A DNA stretch of 36,395 nucleotides from Bacteroidales bacterium (GCA_017417385.1 JAFPZF010000014.1:1-36395); one strand, 5' to 3'; shown: positions 1 through 7,575, counted from the stretch's first letter. Numbers and translations: made by a program. The notes: generated from the sequence alone by a model not told the origin.

Positions 1-13
1 CTATTTTTGTCAT

Positions 14-87
14 GGCATTTGGGTCTTGTTGTTTGCTTTTGAATTCACACACCTATTTAGGTGATTTAAACGACATATCCAAATGCC
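14..87. repeat. Long imperfect hairpin downstream of the R-M genes
   Basis: The 9-bp arm GGCATTTGG at 14-22 is the exact reverse complement of CCAAATGCC at 79-87. A second small inverted repeat (CACCTA, two bases, TAGGTG) sits between them near 50-63. The structure lies just past the 3' end of the minus-strand endonuclease gene. It could be a transcription terminator for the R-M genes or the end of an inserted element. No T-run follows on either strand, so terminator function is uncertain. Confidence 0.4.
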
Positions 88-101
88 TTTGTATTAATTA
101 G

Positions 102-1226
102 TTATAAATATTTCTGCTCGTTTGTTGCGGATTTAAGGTTAACGATGAATATGACATCTGCCAGACTGCAATACTCATTTCCTTTGAATGTGAAATTTAT
201 TCTACTCAAAGTTTCAGCTGTAAAGCTGTCTAAATATGATTTTACTGCTGGCTCTATTTGTTCAAAAGCTCGTTTCATCTTCCAAGATTGAGACATGTCT
301 GAAGAATCAACCAACACAACAAACAGTCGATTTTCGGCACCAAAACGCATTTCGCCTTGATTCGTATATAACCACGTCATCAAATCACTCTTGTTGTTTT
401 GTGCATCTGATATAACCTCTTTGCGTTTGCTTCTTAATTCAGCCAAAATATCATCATGTCCAGATGCACTTATTTTCTCCGTAATTACAGACAGTGATTT
501 CGAACGGTTCAATACAACACCATTCGCATTTGCTTTCTGCTTGAGCCAAGACAATTCGCTTTTCCCACCGAGTTTAGCTTTTAGCTTATCGCCCATATAC
601 TGATTTGGGAAAAATGTTACTTTCAAATCGACAGGAATGTCGTTTATGAAGAAATCAACACTTTTTATTTCACCGACAGCAGAAATGACTTTTTGATGAT
701 GCTTGAATATTGATTATATCAAATATGAAGTCCAATTGTTGTACCAACTTGTTCGGACATAATTCCATGCGTTTGCTTGTATTTCAACTTGTTTACTTTG
801 TAGTTCTTGGTACTTACTGATAACCTTCACAAATCTACTAACAAGGTGCTTATCAAGAGAATTGTTTTGGTCGCCGCCCCATTCGTATGTGTCAATTTGA
901 TAAAGATCATTTTTTAGAGCTTCTTCGTCTACCCCCATTTCTCGATACCATTCATTGTTAATATTACATAGATATTGATCTAGTATATTCAATGATTCCT
1001 CAATGTTGGTCTCTAATCTTTCAAATAGTTCTTTGCTTTGTTCTGTAATTTTAGTTGAACAAAGCTGAATATTATTCTGCTTGAGGAATTTATCCATAGG
1101 ACGTCTCTTTGATATAGCCCTCACTTTCAGCCACAGCAAAGCATTTCGGTCATTGTCATTGTTAAATGCAAACAAGTTTTGACCTCGGAATTCTTTGTTC
1201 CATTTATCGTAATTGTTACTACTCAT
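102..1226 (-). pseudogene. Type II restriction endonuclease, interrupted by an in-frame TAA
   Basis: The frame opens at ATG 1226 and runs 170 codons to a TAA at 716-714. The same frame continues without another stop for about 203 codons to 102, so this is one ~374-residue reading frame with one nonsense codon rather than two genes. The residues before and after the stop (SYLI, stop, SIFKHH) read as continuous protein. About 20 residues after the stop comes VDFFINDIPVDLKVT, a good match to a PD-(D/E)xK nuclease core (Asp191, then Asp200-Leu-Lys202). It starts 12 bp after the adenine methyltransferase gene, the usual arrangement for a cognate restriction enzyme. The only start after the stop that the downstream part could use is a TTG at 626, which would lose the first catalytic Asp. 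The 170-residue product lacks the core. Endonuclease identity is inferred from motif and context; the exact family and target site are unknown. Confidence 0.7.
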
Positions 1227-1238
1227 TGTCTTCAGATT

Positions 1239-2369
1239 TTACTTAGTGCATATTAGGAGAATTTCACTACTACCAGCAACGCTACCTTTGCCACCTCTTG
1301 AATTACTATAGGTTTTATATTCAACTCTAACATTTCTAAATGGCTTTATCATGTCTACCATAGTATCAATGGTCGGGTAACTACGATTGTTATAACTTAT
1401 AATCCAATTAGGAATAAAATCAGATAGCTCGAATAATTTATGGAATGATTGAATAATATCACTCTTTTTGTCAAAACCACTATATCTCTGTGGCTCATAT
1501 CTTTTTATTCCATTCACAAATTGCTTGTCACGCCAATATTCAGTGTATGTTTCTAACAAATGATAGAATCCCTGGTAATCCGCATGGCTATTGCAATATG
1601 GTGGGTCAAAATACACTAAATCTATATTGCTCAATTTGGGCAATAAATCAAGTATATTCTCGTTGAAACTTCTATTTTCTTGCTCGTTGTCAAATACTGC
1701 ATCATTATATTGTGGCAATAATTCCAAGAATATATCCTTGATAGGACGAATCAAACTTCTGTTTCGTTTTACACGTTCTGGATTATTTGCATATACTAAT
1801 GCTTGAGTGTGCCCAAAATGTCCCATAGTGATTTTCCTTGTCAAGCTACGATTCATTGTAGCAAGAGCTATGGCTTGTTTATATCTGTTTTTTAGGCGTG
1901 GAATATTAGCTCGAAAATTGTCAATAAACTCTGCATCTTCTTTTTGAAAGAAAATACCAGTAAAGACATTGCCCATTAATGTATATTCGGACTTATTAGG
2001 CGACTTCTCAAAAAGAAGTTCGATGTCATTTCTATCTAATTGCTCGTGCGTATTCTCAACGAGTGCTATTCCTATTTGATTGTTAAAATTCAGAAAATCG
2101 TTAGCAATAACTCTATAGCCAAGTTGTTTGAAGAAATAACTCACTGACTGTGAACCTGCAAACGCATCAAGAGCTGTGTTTACATTGTCTGGTAGATATT
2201 GCGCAATCCATGGAAGAAAATGTATTTTGGCTCCTAGATATTGTGGATCAGGGAACTTATAATTGAAATACCTGTATTCTTCAAAAAGTGCATTATTCAG
2301 CATTGGCTTTTTTTGCGAAGTTACGTAAAATATCGTTATCCCCTCACCGCTTAGTATAATTTTACGCAT
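1239..2369 (-). CDS. DNA adenine methyltransferase, D12 (Dam-like) class
   Basis: This protein transfers a methyl group from S-adenosylmethionine to adenine in DNA and presumably protects the cell from the adjacent endonuclease. The sequence shows the D12-class order: PQYLGAK near the N-terminus, a SAM-binding motif I (TALDAFAGSQSV) followed by an acidic residue in VIANDF, and the catalytic motif IV DLVYFDPPY in the second half. Full length is 376 residues from ATG 2369. The ATG at 2303 (MLNNALFEEY) is an equally good start, because it has an A-rich upstream stretch and lies where the conserved domain begins. The gene is clearly more AT-rich than the rest of the window, which suggests horizontal acquisition. 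No controller protein or specificity subunit is visible within the window; the left edge cuts the context. Confidence 0.9.
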   Translation of the reverse strand: MRKIILSGEGITIFYVTSQKKPMLNNALFEEYRYFNYKFPDPQYLGAKIHFLPWIAQYLPDNVNTALDAFAGSQSVSYFFKQLGYRVIANDFLNFNNQIGIALVENTHEQLDRNDIELLFEKSPNKSEYTLMGNVFTGIFFQKEDAEFIDNFRANIPRLKNRYKQAIALATMNRSLTRKITMGHFGHTQALVYANNPERVKRNRSLIRPIKDIFLELLPQYNDAVFDNEQENRSFNENILDLLPKLSNIDLVYFDPPYCNSHADYQGFYHLLETYTEYWRDKQFVNGIKRYEPQRYSGFDKKSDIIQSFHKLFELSDFIPNWIISYNNRSYPTIDTMVDMIKPFRNVRVEYKTYSNSRGGKGSVAGSSEILLICTK

Positions 2370-2424
2370 TGGAGAATGCTAGATGCTTTCCCCCGTTCGC
2401 TCGCCCTCCTTCCTCCTTCCTCAT

Positions 2425-2475
2425 TTGCCTTAGCCCTGTATTAGCCTTTTCCCCTCTTATGTTAACCTCCCTTCC
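2425..2475 (+). repeat. Intergenic repeat family 2, left copy
   Basis: About 50 bp that match, in reverse orientation, 27046-27095. Identical cores include TATTAGCCTTTTCC and TCTTATGTTAAC, with roughly 45 of 50 positions matching by eye. Both copies lie in non-coding DNA next to promoter regions. Confidence 0.6.
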
Positions 2476-2726
2476 CAATTCCTCCTTCCTTCTTCCTCAT
2501 CCCTAATATCCCTTCTGCTCCCCTCCGACGATTTCCTCCCTCTCCTCCCCCGTCTCTGTGCCCTCTCCTGCGAGCGCAGCTCGCCCTCTGTGAACATAAA
2601 AAACTCCGTGTCTCTGTGCCCTCTGTGTGAGGCTTTATTCTCTCCTCCGTCTTCGCCTCATTCCTCATTCCTAATTGCAACCCGCTTGCAAATGCCCTCC
2701 CTTATGCTGTAAAATACCTCCGCCCC

Positions 2727-2759
2727 TTGCCCTCCTTTCATCCAAAACCCCTAACTTTG
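2727..2759 (+). promoter_or_regulatory. Bacteroidetes-type promoter for the Cys-rich membrane protein
   Basis: TTG at 2727-2729 and TAACTTTG at 2752-2759 match the Bacteroidetes -33/-7 consensus with a 22-bp gap. The -7 box ends only 8 bp before ATG 2768, so the transcript would have almost no leader. Confidence 0.5.
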
Positions 2760-2767
2760 CTCACGTT

Positions 2768-3211
2768 ATGAACAGATGGTATAGACATATCGACTTGCTT
2801 CTTCGCAGTGCCCTTTGCTCTGTGCTTTTGGTGGCCTTCATGGTTGCCACGAGCGGGCTGCATGTCGTCTTCCATACCTGTGGCGTCAGCGGCCTTGTCA
2901 GGTCCTCCGTCTCGATGTCCGCTTCCGAGCCTCATTGCGACGGCTGTTGCGACGACGATCATGAGGACTCCGAGCCCGCCGGACTCAGCTCCGCCTGCTG
3001 CCATACAACCAATTTCGCCGGCCAGACTGACGACTTCTCCTCGCGCCTCGACGTGCCATCCCTCCTCAGCTCTTCCGCTCTTCTCGTCCGGACCGCCCCC
3101 CTCCCTCGCCCACAGTCTATACTTCACTATTTCAAGAGGGCTGCACTTTTCGCCCCCTTGCAATCCCATTCCAATAGCCGACTGGCTCTCCTCTGTATTT
3201 TTCTCTGTTAG
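2768..3211 (+). CDS. Small Cys/His-rich membrane or secreted protein (HYC_CC_PP-like)
   Basis: This 147-residue protein starts at ATG 2768, just after a good promoter; the longer upstream frame from 2675 would overlap that promoter. Residues ~10-35 form a signal peptide or membrane helix (LLLRSALCSVLLVAFMVATS). It is followed by HVVFHTCGVSG, then HCDGCCDDDHED and SACCHTT. The spacing of His/Cys, CC pairs and acidic residues resembles a small Bacteroidetes family (HYC_CC_PP) that is typically encoded beside metal-related TonB receptors. The downstream receptor and secreted HMA protein support a role in binding a transition metal such as copper at the cell envelope. The function is inferred from context. 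The C-terminal third shows no motif I recognise. Confidence 0.6.
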   Translation: MNRWYRHIDLLLRSALCSVLLVAFMVATSGLHVVFHTCGVSGLVRSSVSMSASEPHCDGCCDDDHEDSEPAGLSSACCHTTNFAGQTDDFSSRLDVPSLLSSSALLVRTAPLPRPQSILHYFKRAALFAPLQSHSNSRLALLCIFLC

Positions 3212-3301
3212 AGGTCTTTAGACGTTCCTCCCTCTCCCTGGCTCGCTGATTTCTTCGTCGAGCCCTTGTCTAAGTGTACCTAATTTGAGAAATTTATAGT
3301 A

Positions 3302-5539
3302 ATGTATCGTATACTATTCCTATTATCCCTCTCCCTCCTGCTGCCGCTCTGCTCTTTTGCTGATGGCATCACCGGGCGTGTCGTCTCTGCCGAGAACGAC
3401 GAGCCTATCACTGGCGCCTACCTTATATGGGTGGGCACTATGCGAGGCGCTGTCACCGATCTCGATGGTGCTTTCGAGACCGACCAGCCTGCCGACGCCT
3501 TCCTCCTCGCCGCCTCCTGCGTCGGCTATCAGTCAGACACTCTCGACGTCCGCACGGCTTCACCCCTCGTCTTCCGCCTCCGCCCTCTCGTCATGGACGA
3601 GGTGACTGTCAGCGGCCGTCTCGTCGGTAGCAAGATCAACCGCCTCAGCGCCTTGGCTACTATCGACATGAATAGCGCCGAACTCTGCAAGGCTGCCTGC
3701 TGCAACCTCGGCGAGAGCTTCGAGACTAACGCCTCTGTCGATGTCAACTATGCCGACGCTGCAACGGGTGCTCGCACTATCCAGATGCTCGGTCTCTCCG
3801 GTCGCTATGTCCAGATGCTCGTCGAGAATGTCCCCAACCTCCGCGGTCTCGCCGCACCCTACGGACTCAGCTATGTCCCTGGCCCCTGGATGGACGGCAT
3901 ACAGGTCTCCAAGGGTGTCGGGACTGTCGTCAACGGCTACGAGGCCTTCACGGGGCAGATAAATATTGAGTACAAGAAGCCGACGACCGACGAGCTCGTC
4001 TCCGCCAATGTCTTCGCCGCATCCAATGGCCGTGTCGAGGCTAACGCCAATCTCGCCCTCCGCCTCACCCCTCGCCTCTCGACTTCTTTCATGGTCAACG
4101 CCTCCGACGACCTTATGGCTATGGACGAGAACGACGACGGCTTCCGCGACGAGCCTCAGGTGCGCCAGCTCAACCTCCTCAACCGCTGGCACTACCGGAC
4201 TGCCGATGGTGGCTACAACTTCTTCCTGACGGTCAAGTCTCTCTCCGAGGAGCGCCGTGGTGGTCATGTCGACTTCTCCGGCTCCTCCCCGCGGTCCGAC
4301 CTCTTTGGCGTCAACGTCCGCTCCCAGAGGGTCGAGTCATGGATGAAGAACGCCTTTATCTTCTCCGAGAGTACTAATATTGGTATCGCTACTGGCTATA
4401 TCTACCACGACCAGAAGTCTTTCTTCGGCCTCCGGATCTGCGACGCCTCTCAGCATAGCTACAACGTCAACGCTATCTTCAATACTCACCTCGACGCCGA
4501 CGGCTGGCTCCACGAGTTCCATGCCGGCCTTAGCTCTCAGGGAGACTTCCTCGACGAGCAGGCGACGCTCGACGCCGCACTCTCCCAGTTCTTCGCCCCC
4601 TCCCTCGACGACGTCTCTGTCGGCGCCTTCGCTCAATATACGCTCAAGAAGTCCGACGTCCTGACGCTTATCGCCGGCCTCCGTGCCGACCATAATAGCA
4701 ACTACGACTTCTTCCTGACGCCTCGCCTCCATCTCCGCTTCGCCCCCTCCGAGCGCTCTGTCATCCGTGCCGCCGTCGGCAAGGGCTACCGGACTGCCGC
4801 CCTCCTCGCGGAGAACAACTTCCTCCTTTCCAGCGCCCGCCGTTGGGAAATATCTGACTTCTATGGTCAGGAGTCCGCATGGAATATGGGCGTCAATCTC
4901 ACTCGCTATATCGACATCGCTGGCAACGAGCTGACTCTCAATGCGGAGTACTACCATACTGCCTTCGTCCGCCAGATGACGACGGATATGGATGTCTCCC
5001 CCCGTCTCCTCGTCGCTGGCTTCTCCTCCGACCGCTCCTTTGCAGATAATGTCCAGGTCGAGGCGAAATATAGCCCCCTCCGTGGTCTCGAGCTGTCTGC
5101 CGCATGGCGTTGGAATAGCGCTAAGCAGACTCTCGGAGGCGAGCTCCGTCAGCGTCCTCTCGTGAGCCGCTACAAGGGTCTCTTCACCGCCTCCTATGCG
5201 ACGCCCCTCAAGACGTGGCAGTTCGACGCCAATGTGCAGTTCGCCGGCGGTGGTCGTGTCCCGACGACCGAGGGCAACCCTCTCGCCTATCAGCGTAGCA
5301 CTTCCTTCTCCCCCTATCAGCTCTACAACGCTCAGGTTACTAAGTGGTTCCGCAACTGGAGTCTCTATGTCGGTTGCGAAAATATTGCTAACTTTATGCA
5401 GTCCAATCCGATCATCGCCGCCGATGATCCCTTCGGCCGCTACTTCGACGCCTCCCTCATCTGGGGTCCTCTGATGAGCCGTAAGTTCTACTTCGGCGTC
5501 CGCTTCGCCCTAACTCGCGATGACGACGACGATGACTAA
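3302..5539 (+). CDS. TonB-dependent outer-membrane receptor, probably metal-related
   Basis: A 745-residue outer-membrane receptor. It has a signal peptide (residues 1-20, ending CSFA), a carboxypeptidase-like regulatory domain (~22-95, GITGRVVSAENDEPITGAYL), a plug domain (~110-225) and a C-terminal beta-barrel. The plug contains ELCKAACCNLGESFETN followed by VDVNYADAATGARTIQMLGL, a Cys-containing signature of Bacteroidetes receptors encoded near heavy-metal-associated proteins. That fits the flanking Cys-rich protein and HMA protein, so the ligand is plausibly copper or a metal chelate. It is shorter than SusC proteins and has no SusD partner. The barrel ends with FYFGVRFAL, but the protein then adds TR and six aspartates, where most receptors end in an aromatic residue. 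The coding strand is very rich in C and T. Confidence 0.88.
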   Translation: MYRILFLLSLSLLLPLCSFADGITGRVVSAENDEPITGAYLIWVGTMRGAVTDLDGAFETDQPADAFLLAASCVGYQSDTLDVRTASPLVFRLRPLVMDEVTVSGRLVGSKINRLSALATIDMNSAELCKAACCNLGESFETNASVDVNYADAATGARTIQMLGLSGRYVQMLVENVPNLRGLAAPYGLSYVPGPWMDGIQVSKGVGTVVNGYEAFTGQINIEYKKPTTDELVSANVFAASNGRVEANANLALRLTPRLSTSFMVNASDDLMAMDENDDGFRDEPQVRQLNLLNRWHYRTADGGYNFFLTVKSLSEERRGGHVDFSGSSPRSDLFGVNVRSQRVESWMKNAFIFSESTNIGIATGYIYHDQKSFFGLRICDASQHSYNVNAIFNTHLDADGWLHEFHAGLSSQGDFLDEQATLDAALSQFFAPSLDDVSVGAFAQYTLKKSDVLTLIAGLRADHNSNYDFFLTPRLHLRFAPSERSVIRAAVGKGYRTAALLAENNFLLSSARRWEISDFYGQESAWNMGVNLTRYIDIAGNELTLNAEYYHTAFVRQMTTDMDVSPRLLVAGFSSDRSFADNVQVEAKYSPLRGLELSAAWRWNSAKQTLGGELRQRPLVSRYKGLFTASYATPLKTWQFDANVQFAGGGRVPTTEGNPLAYQRSTSFSPYQLYNAQVTKWFRNWSLYVGCENIANFMQSNPIIAADDPFGRYFDASLIWGPLMSRKFYFGVRFALTRDDDDDD

Positions 5540-5566
5540 TTGATAATGACAACTATATAATCACAA

Positions 5567-5757
5567 GGAAGGTTCTAGAAATTAGATTTTTCAAGGCGCA
5601 CGAGACTTTGAATACCGGAGTTTACTGGAGGAAACCTTTCGATTAAGCGAGTGCAATGGAGCTTGCTCCAATTGCCGAGCGTGAGAAAGGTCAGCGCAGC
5701 TAAATGAGGATTTCAAAGTTGAGTGCAACGCAGAAAAAGCAATTTATAGAAGTTTCC
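5567..5757 (+). repeat. Mosaic interspersed repeat, copy 1 (block order A-B-C)
   Basis: A 191-bp element with imperfect terminal inverted repeats: left end 5567-5592 (contains TTCTAGAAATTAGATTTTTC) and right end 5731-5757 (contains AAAAAGCAATTTATAGAAG). Between them lie block A (5593-5626), block B (5627-5700, containing the inverted repeat GGAGCTTGCTCC at 5658-5669) and block C (5701-5730). Blocks A and C are identical, base for base, to 23504-23537 and 23470-23499 on the opposite strand. In this copy B lies between A and C. No transposase is encoded. It sits between the TonB receptor and the HMA gene. Confidence 0.85.
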
Positions 5758-5764
5758 GCAATAC

Positions 5765-6100
5765 ATGTTCAACATGAAAACTATACTAAACACCCTCTTC
5801 TCCCTCCTCCTCTGCACATTCTTCTCTCCCTCCTCCTTCGCTCAGAAGCAGGACAAGAACGACTCCAAGCTGACGACGGTCGTCCTCCACTCGGAGATTA
5901 GCTGCAACAACTGCAAACAGCGCATCGAGAAGAATATCCCCTTCGAGAAGGGCGTCAAGGACCTCAAGGTCTCCCTCCCAGACAAGACGGTGACTATCGT
6001 CTTCCGCAACGACAAGAACTCCTCCGAGAAACTCTGTGAGGCTGTCTCACGCCTCGGCTACAAGTCGATGATCATCAAGGAGACCCCCAAGAAGAACTAA
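5765..6100 (+). CDS. Secreted heavy-metal-associated (HMA) domain protein
   Basis: A 111-residue protein with an N-terminal signal peptide (ILNTLFSLLLCTFF...SFAQ) and a single HMA domain. The metal-binding loop reads SEISCNNCKQRIEKNI, a CxxC with the usual preceding hydrophobic strand, and the domain continues through VKDLKVSLPDKTVTIVF to a typical LCEAVSRLGYK C-terminal part. It should bind Cu(I) or another soft metal in the periplasm. Two start codons are possible: ATG 5765 and ATG 5774, the latter giving MKTILNTLFS, which looks more like a standard signal peptide. It lies downstream of the TonB receptor with the mosaic repeat between them, and a strong hairpin follows, so the three metal genes form one functional group even if not strictly one transcript. 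Confidence 0.85.
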   Translation: MFNMKTILNTLFSLLLCTFFSPSSFAQKQDKNDSKLTTVVLHSEISCNNCKQRIEKNIPFEKGVKDLKVSLPDKTVTIVFRNDKNSSEKLCEAVSRLGYKSMIIKETPKKN

Positions 6101-6128
6101 TTCCCCCTCCTTCAGTTAATGTCTACCA

Positions 6129-6163
6129 GCGAGAGACCGCCCACCATCTGGACGGTCTCTCGC
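6129..6163 (+). terminator. Hairpin terminator after the HMA gene
   Basis: A perfect 11-bp stem: GCGAGAGACCG at 6129-6139 pairs with CGGTCTCTCGC at 6153-6163 across a 13-base loop. It lies 28 bp after the HMA stop codon. It lacks a clear T-run but is pyrimidine-rich downstream. Confidence 0.65.
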
Positions 6164-6175
6164 CGGCTTCTCTCT

Positions 6176-6206
6176 GACTCCTCCGACGATTCTGACGACT
6201 CCGACC
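6176..6206 (+). repeat. Short GACTCC/GACGA repeat tract
   Basis: A 31-bp tract of CCGACGA/GACTCC units. Its reverse complement matches 27119-27149 at about 27 of 31 positions, beginning with the shared 16-mer GGTCGGAGTCGTCAGA. Both lie in non-coding DNA upstream of a gene. Confidence 0.45.
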
Positions 6207-6249
6207 TTGCTCCACTTCCCTCTCTCTCCGCCTTGCATCCCCCTCTTTC

Positions 6250-6280
6250 TTGCTCTCTGTCTTTCTTTTTTGTAATTTTG
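6250..6280 (+). promoter_or_regulatory. Promoter of the acyltransferase gene
   Basis: TTG at 6250-6252, a 20-bp spacer and TAATTTTG at 6273-6280 match the Bacteroidetes consensus. ATG 6307 follows 26 bp later. The promoter argues against the upstream ATG at 6250 as the start. Confidence 0.6.
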
Positions 6281-6306
6281 TCCCTGCGATTACTTTTTTA
6301 CATCGA

Positions 6307-7221
6307 ATGGAATACAAGAACGATATACCTCAGCTCGGCTTCTTCGGCCGTATCGGCATGGCCCTCGTCCGAGCCTTCTCCCGACTCCCGCTCGGCTTCC
6401 TTTACCTCCTCTCAGATTTCGTCTACCTTATCCTCTACAAGATAGCCTCCTATCGCGTCAAGGTCGTCCGAGAAAACTTGCTGATCGCCTTCCCCGACAA
6501 GTCCCGCCAGGAACTTAAGGCTATCGAGAAGGCTTTCTACCACCACCTCTGCGACTACTTCTTCGAGACGGTCAAGGCTCTTACGATCTCCGACGACGAA
6601 CTCCGCCGCCGCTACGTCATCAAGAACCCTGAGCTCGTCCAGCAGATCGCGGACTCCGGCCAGAGTGTATTCCTCTATGGCGCCCACATCGGCAACTGGG
6701 AGTGGCTGACTGCTCTTCCCCTCTACTTCCCCAACGTCCCCGTCCATACTTTCTATCAGAAGCAGAGCAGCGTCTTCGCCGACCACATGACTCTCTCCGT
6801 CCGTACCCGCCGCGGGATTATCGCTGTCGAGAGCCACAAGGGCTTCCGCCACGAGGTCTCCTGCAAGGCTGATAAGTATGTCCACATGACGCTCGTCCTC
6901 GGCGACCAGTGCCCCCACTACGCCGCAAAGAAGTTCTGGTTCGACTTCTTCGGCAAGGATACCCCCTTCCTCGTCGGCCCTTCTCATATCGCTAGCAAGC
7001 TCAACGTCGCCCTCGTCTATCCTTCCTATACGGCCTATCGCCGTGGCTACTACGAGGTTGAGATGAAACTTATCGAGCTCAACCCTAAGGACATCGAGCC
7101 TATCGTCGCCTGCCAGCGCTTCGCCGCCCTCCTGACCGACGACCTCTACCGAATCCCGCAGATCTGGCTCTGGAGCCACCGCCGCTGGAAACTCCACCAC
7201 GAGGATTTCCCCGGCGAATAA
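6307..7221 (+). CDS. Lysophospholipid / lipid A acyltransferase (LpxL/HtrB family)
   Basis: A 304-residue inner-membrane protein of the LpxL/HtrB family, which transfers acyl chains onto lipid A precursors or related lipids. The catalytic motif is GAHIGNWEW, where the family's H-x4-D/E motif is read as His plus the Glu of NWE. A second block, DQCPHYAAKKFWFDFFGKDTPFLVGPSHIA, is typical of the family's substrate-binding region. An N-terminal hydrophobic stretch (GFLYLLSDFVYLILYKIASYRVKVVRENL) anchors it to the membrane. The start at ATG 6307 is chosen because the promoter lies at 6250-6280. Bacteroidetes members of this family are often annotated only as lysophospholipid acyltransferases, and the exact acceptor cannot be told from sequence. 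It appears to be a single-gene unit. Confidence 0.88.
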   Translation: MEYKNDIPQLGFFGRIGMALVRAFSRLPLGFLYLLSDFVYLILYKIASYRVKVVRENLLIAFPDKSRQELKAIEKAFYHHLCDYFFETVKALTISDDELRRRYVIKNPELVQQIADSGQSVFLYGAHIGNWEWLTALPLYFPNVPVHTFYQKQSSVFADHMTLSVRTRRGIIAVESHKGFRHEVSCKADKYVHMTLVLGDQCPHYAAKKFWFDFFGKDTPFLVGPSHIASKLNVALVYPSYTAYRRGYYEVEMKLIELNPKDIEPIVACQRFAALLTDDLYRIPQIWLWSHRRWKLHHEDFPGE

Positions 7222-7575
7222 GTGTCCCGAATCCCTTGCTCTCCAAACAATCCCCGCTGCCATCCTAAGAGGTTGTCTTTCACGACTCCAGCCATCTTGT
7301 ATATGTGACTGACTATGGCGTTCGCGTGAATAATTTTTTCGCTGAGAGGTATCGGGGATAAAAATATTGCGTATATTTGTTTTGGGAAAGAGGCGTAAAC
7401 GCTACGGCAACGCGTGCCCAGACGTGGTCAATACGTCGGGCTGTGTGCGCCACGGCTTATACGACAAAGACAGACACATGCGAAAAAGAGAAGTGTCCGG
7501 CATGCTCGTATCGCCTTCTATAACAATAGATAAGAACACTGCTCCCCCTAATTATTAACACACATAGTGAATTTG
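7222..7575. other. Intergenic region with a probable ~190-nt leader
   Basis: No gene is supported. A promoter-like TATATTTG lies at 7372-7379, about 200 bp before the bactofilin start, implying a long leader. A 63-codon frame from TTG 7367 has no recognisable composition and overlaps the promoter, so it is not called. I recognise no known riboswitch or small RNA. Confidence 0.4.
7372..7379 (+). promoter_or_regulatory. Putative -7 box for the bactofilin/ATP synthase cluster
   Basis: TATATTTG matches the TAnnTTTG consensus. No clear TTG is found at the expected distance upstream, so support is partial. If real it gives a leader of about 190 nt. Confidence 0.4.

Larger units (their letters stand above)
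2370..2767. other. Pyrimidine-rich intergenic region with short repeats
   Basis: No convincing gene is seen here. The plus strand is strikingly C/T-rich with repeated CCTCCTTCC-type runs. A 15-bp direct repeat (GTCTCTGTGCCCTCT) occurs at 2552-2566 and 2610-2624. The stretch 2425-2475 recurs inverted near 27046-27095. The end of the region carries the promoter of the next gene. It marks the boundary between the AT-rich R-M island and GC-rich chromosome. Confidence 0.6.

Noticed and set aside
102-626. Independent gene starting at TTG 626
   Set aside because: The same frame continues upstream to the in-frame TAA and includes the catalytic core before 626, so it is the rear part of the interrupted endonuclease.
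2462-2680. A 72-codon minus-strand frame in the repeat tract
   Set aside because: Low-complexity Arg/Gly/Glu-rich translation of repeat DNA.
3560-4267. A 235-codon frame opposite the TonB receptor
   Set aside because: Antisense shadow with no recognisable domain.
7367-7558. A 63-codon frame from TTG before bactofilin
   Set aside because: It begins inside the probable promoter, has no ribosome binding context and no recognisable sequence features.
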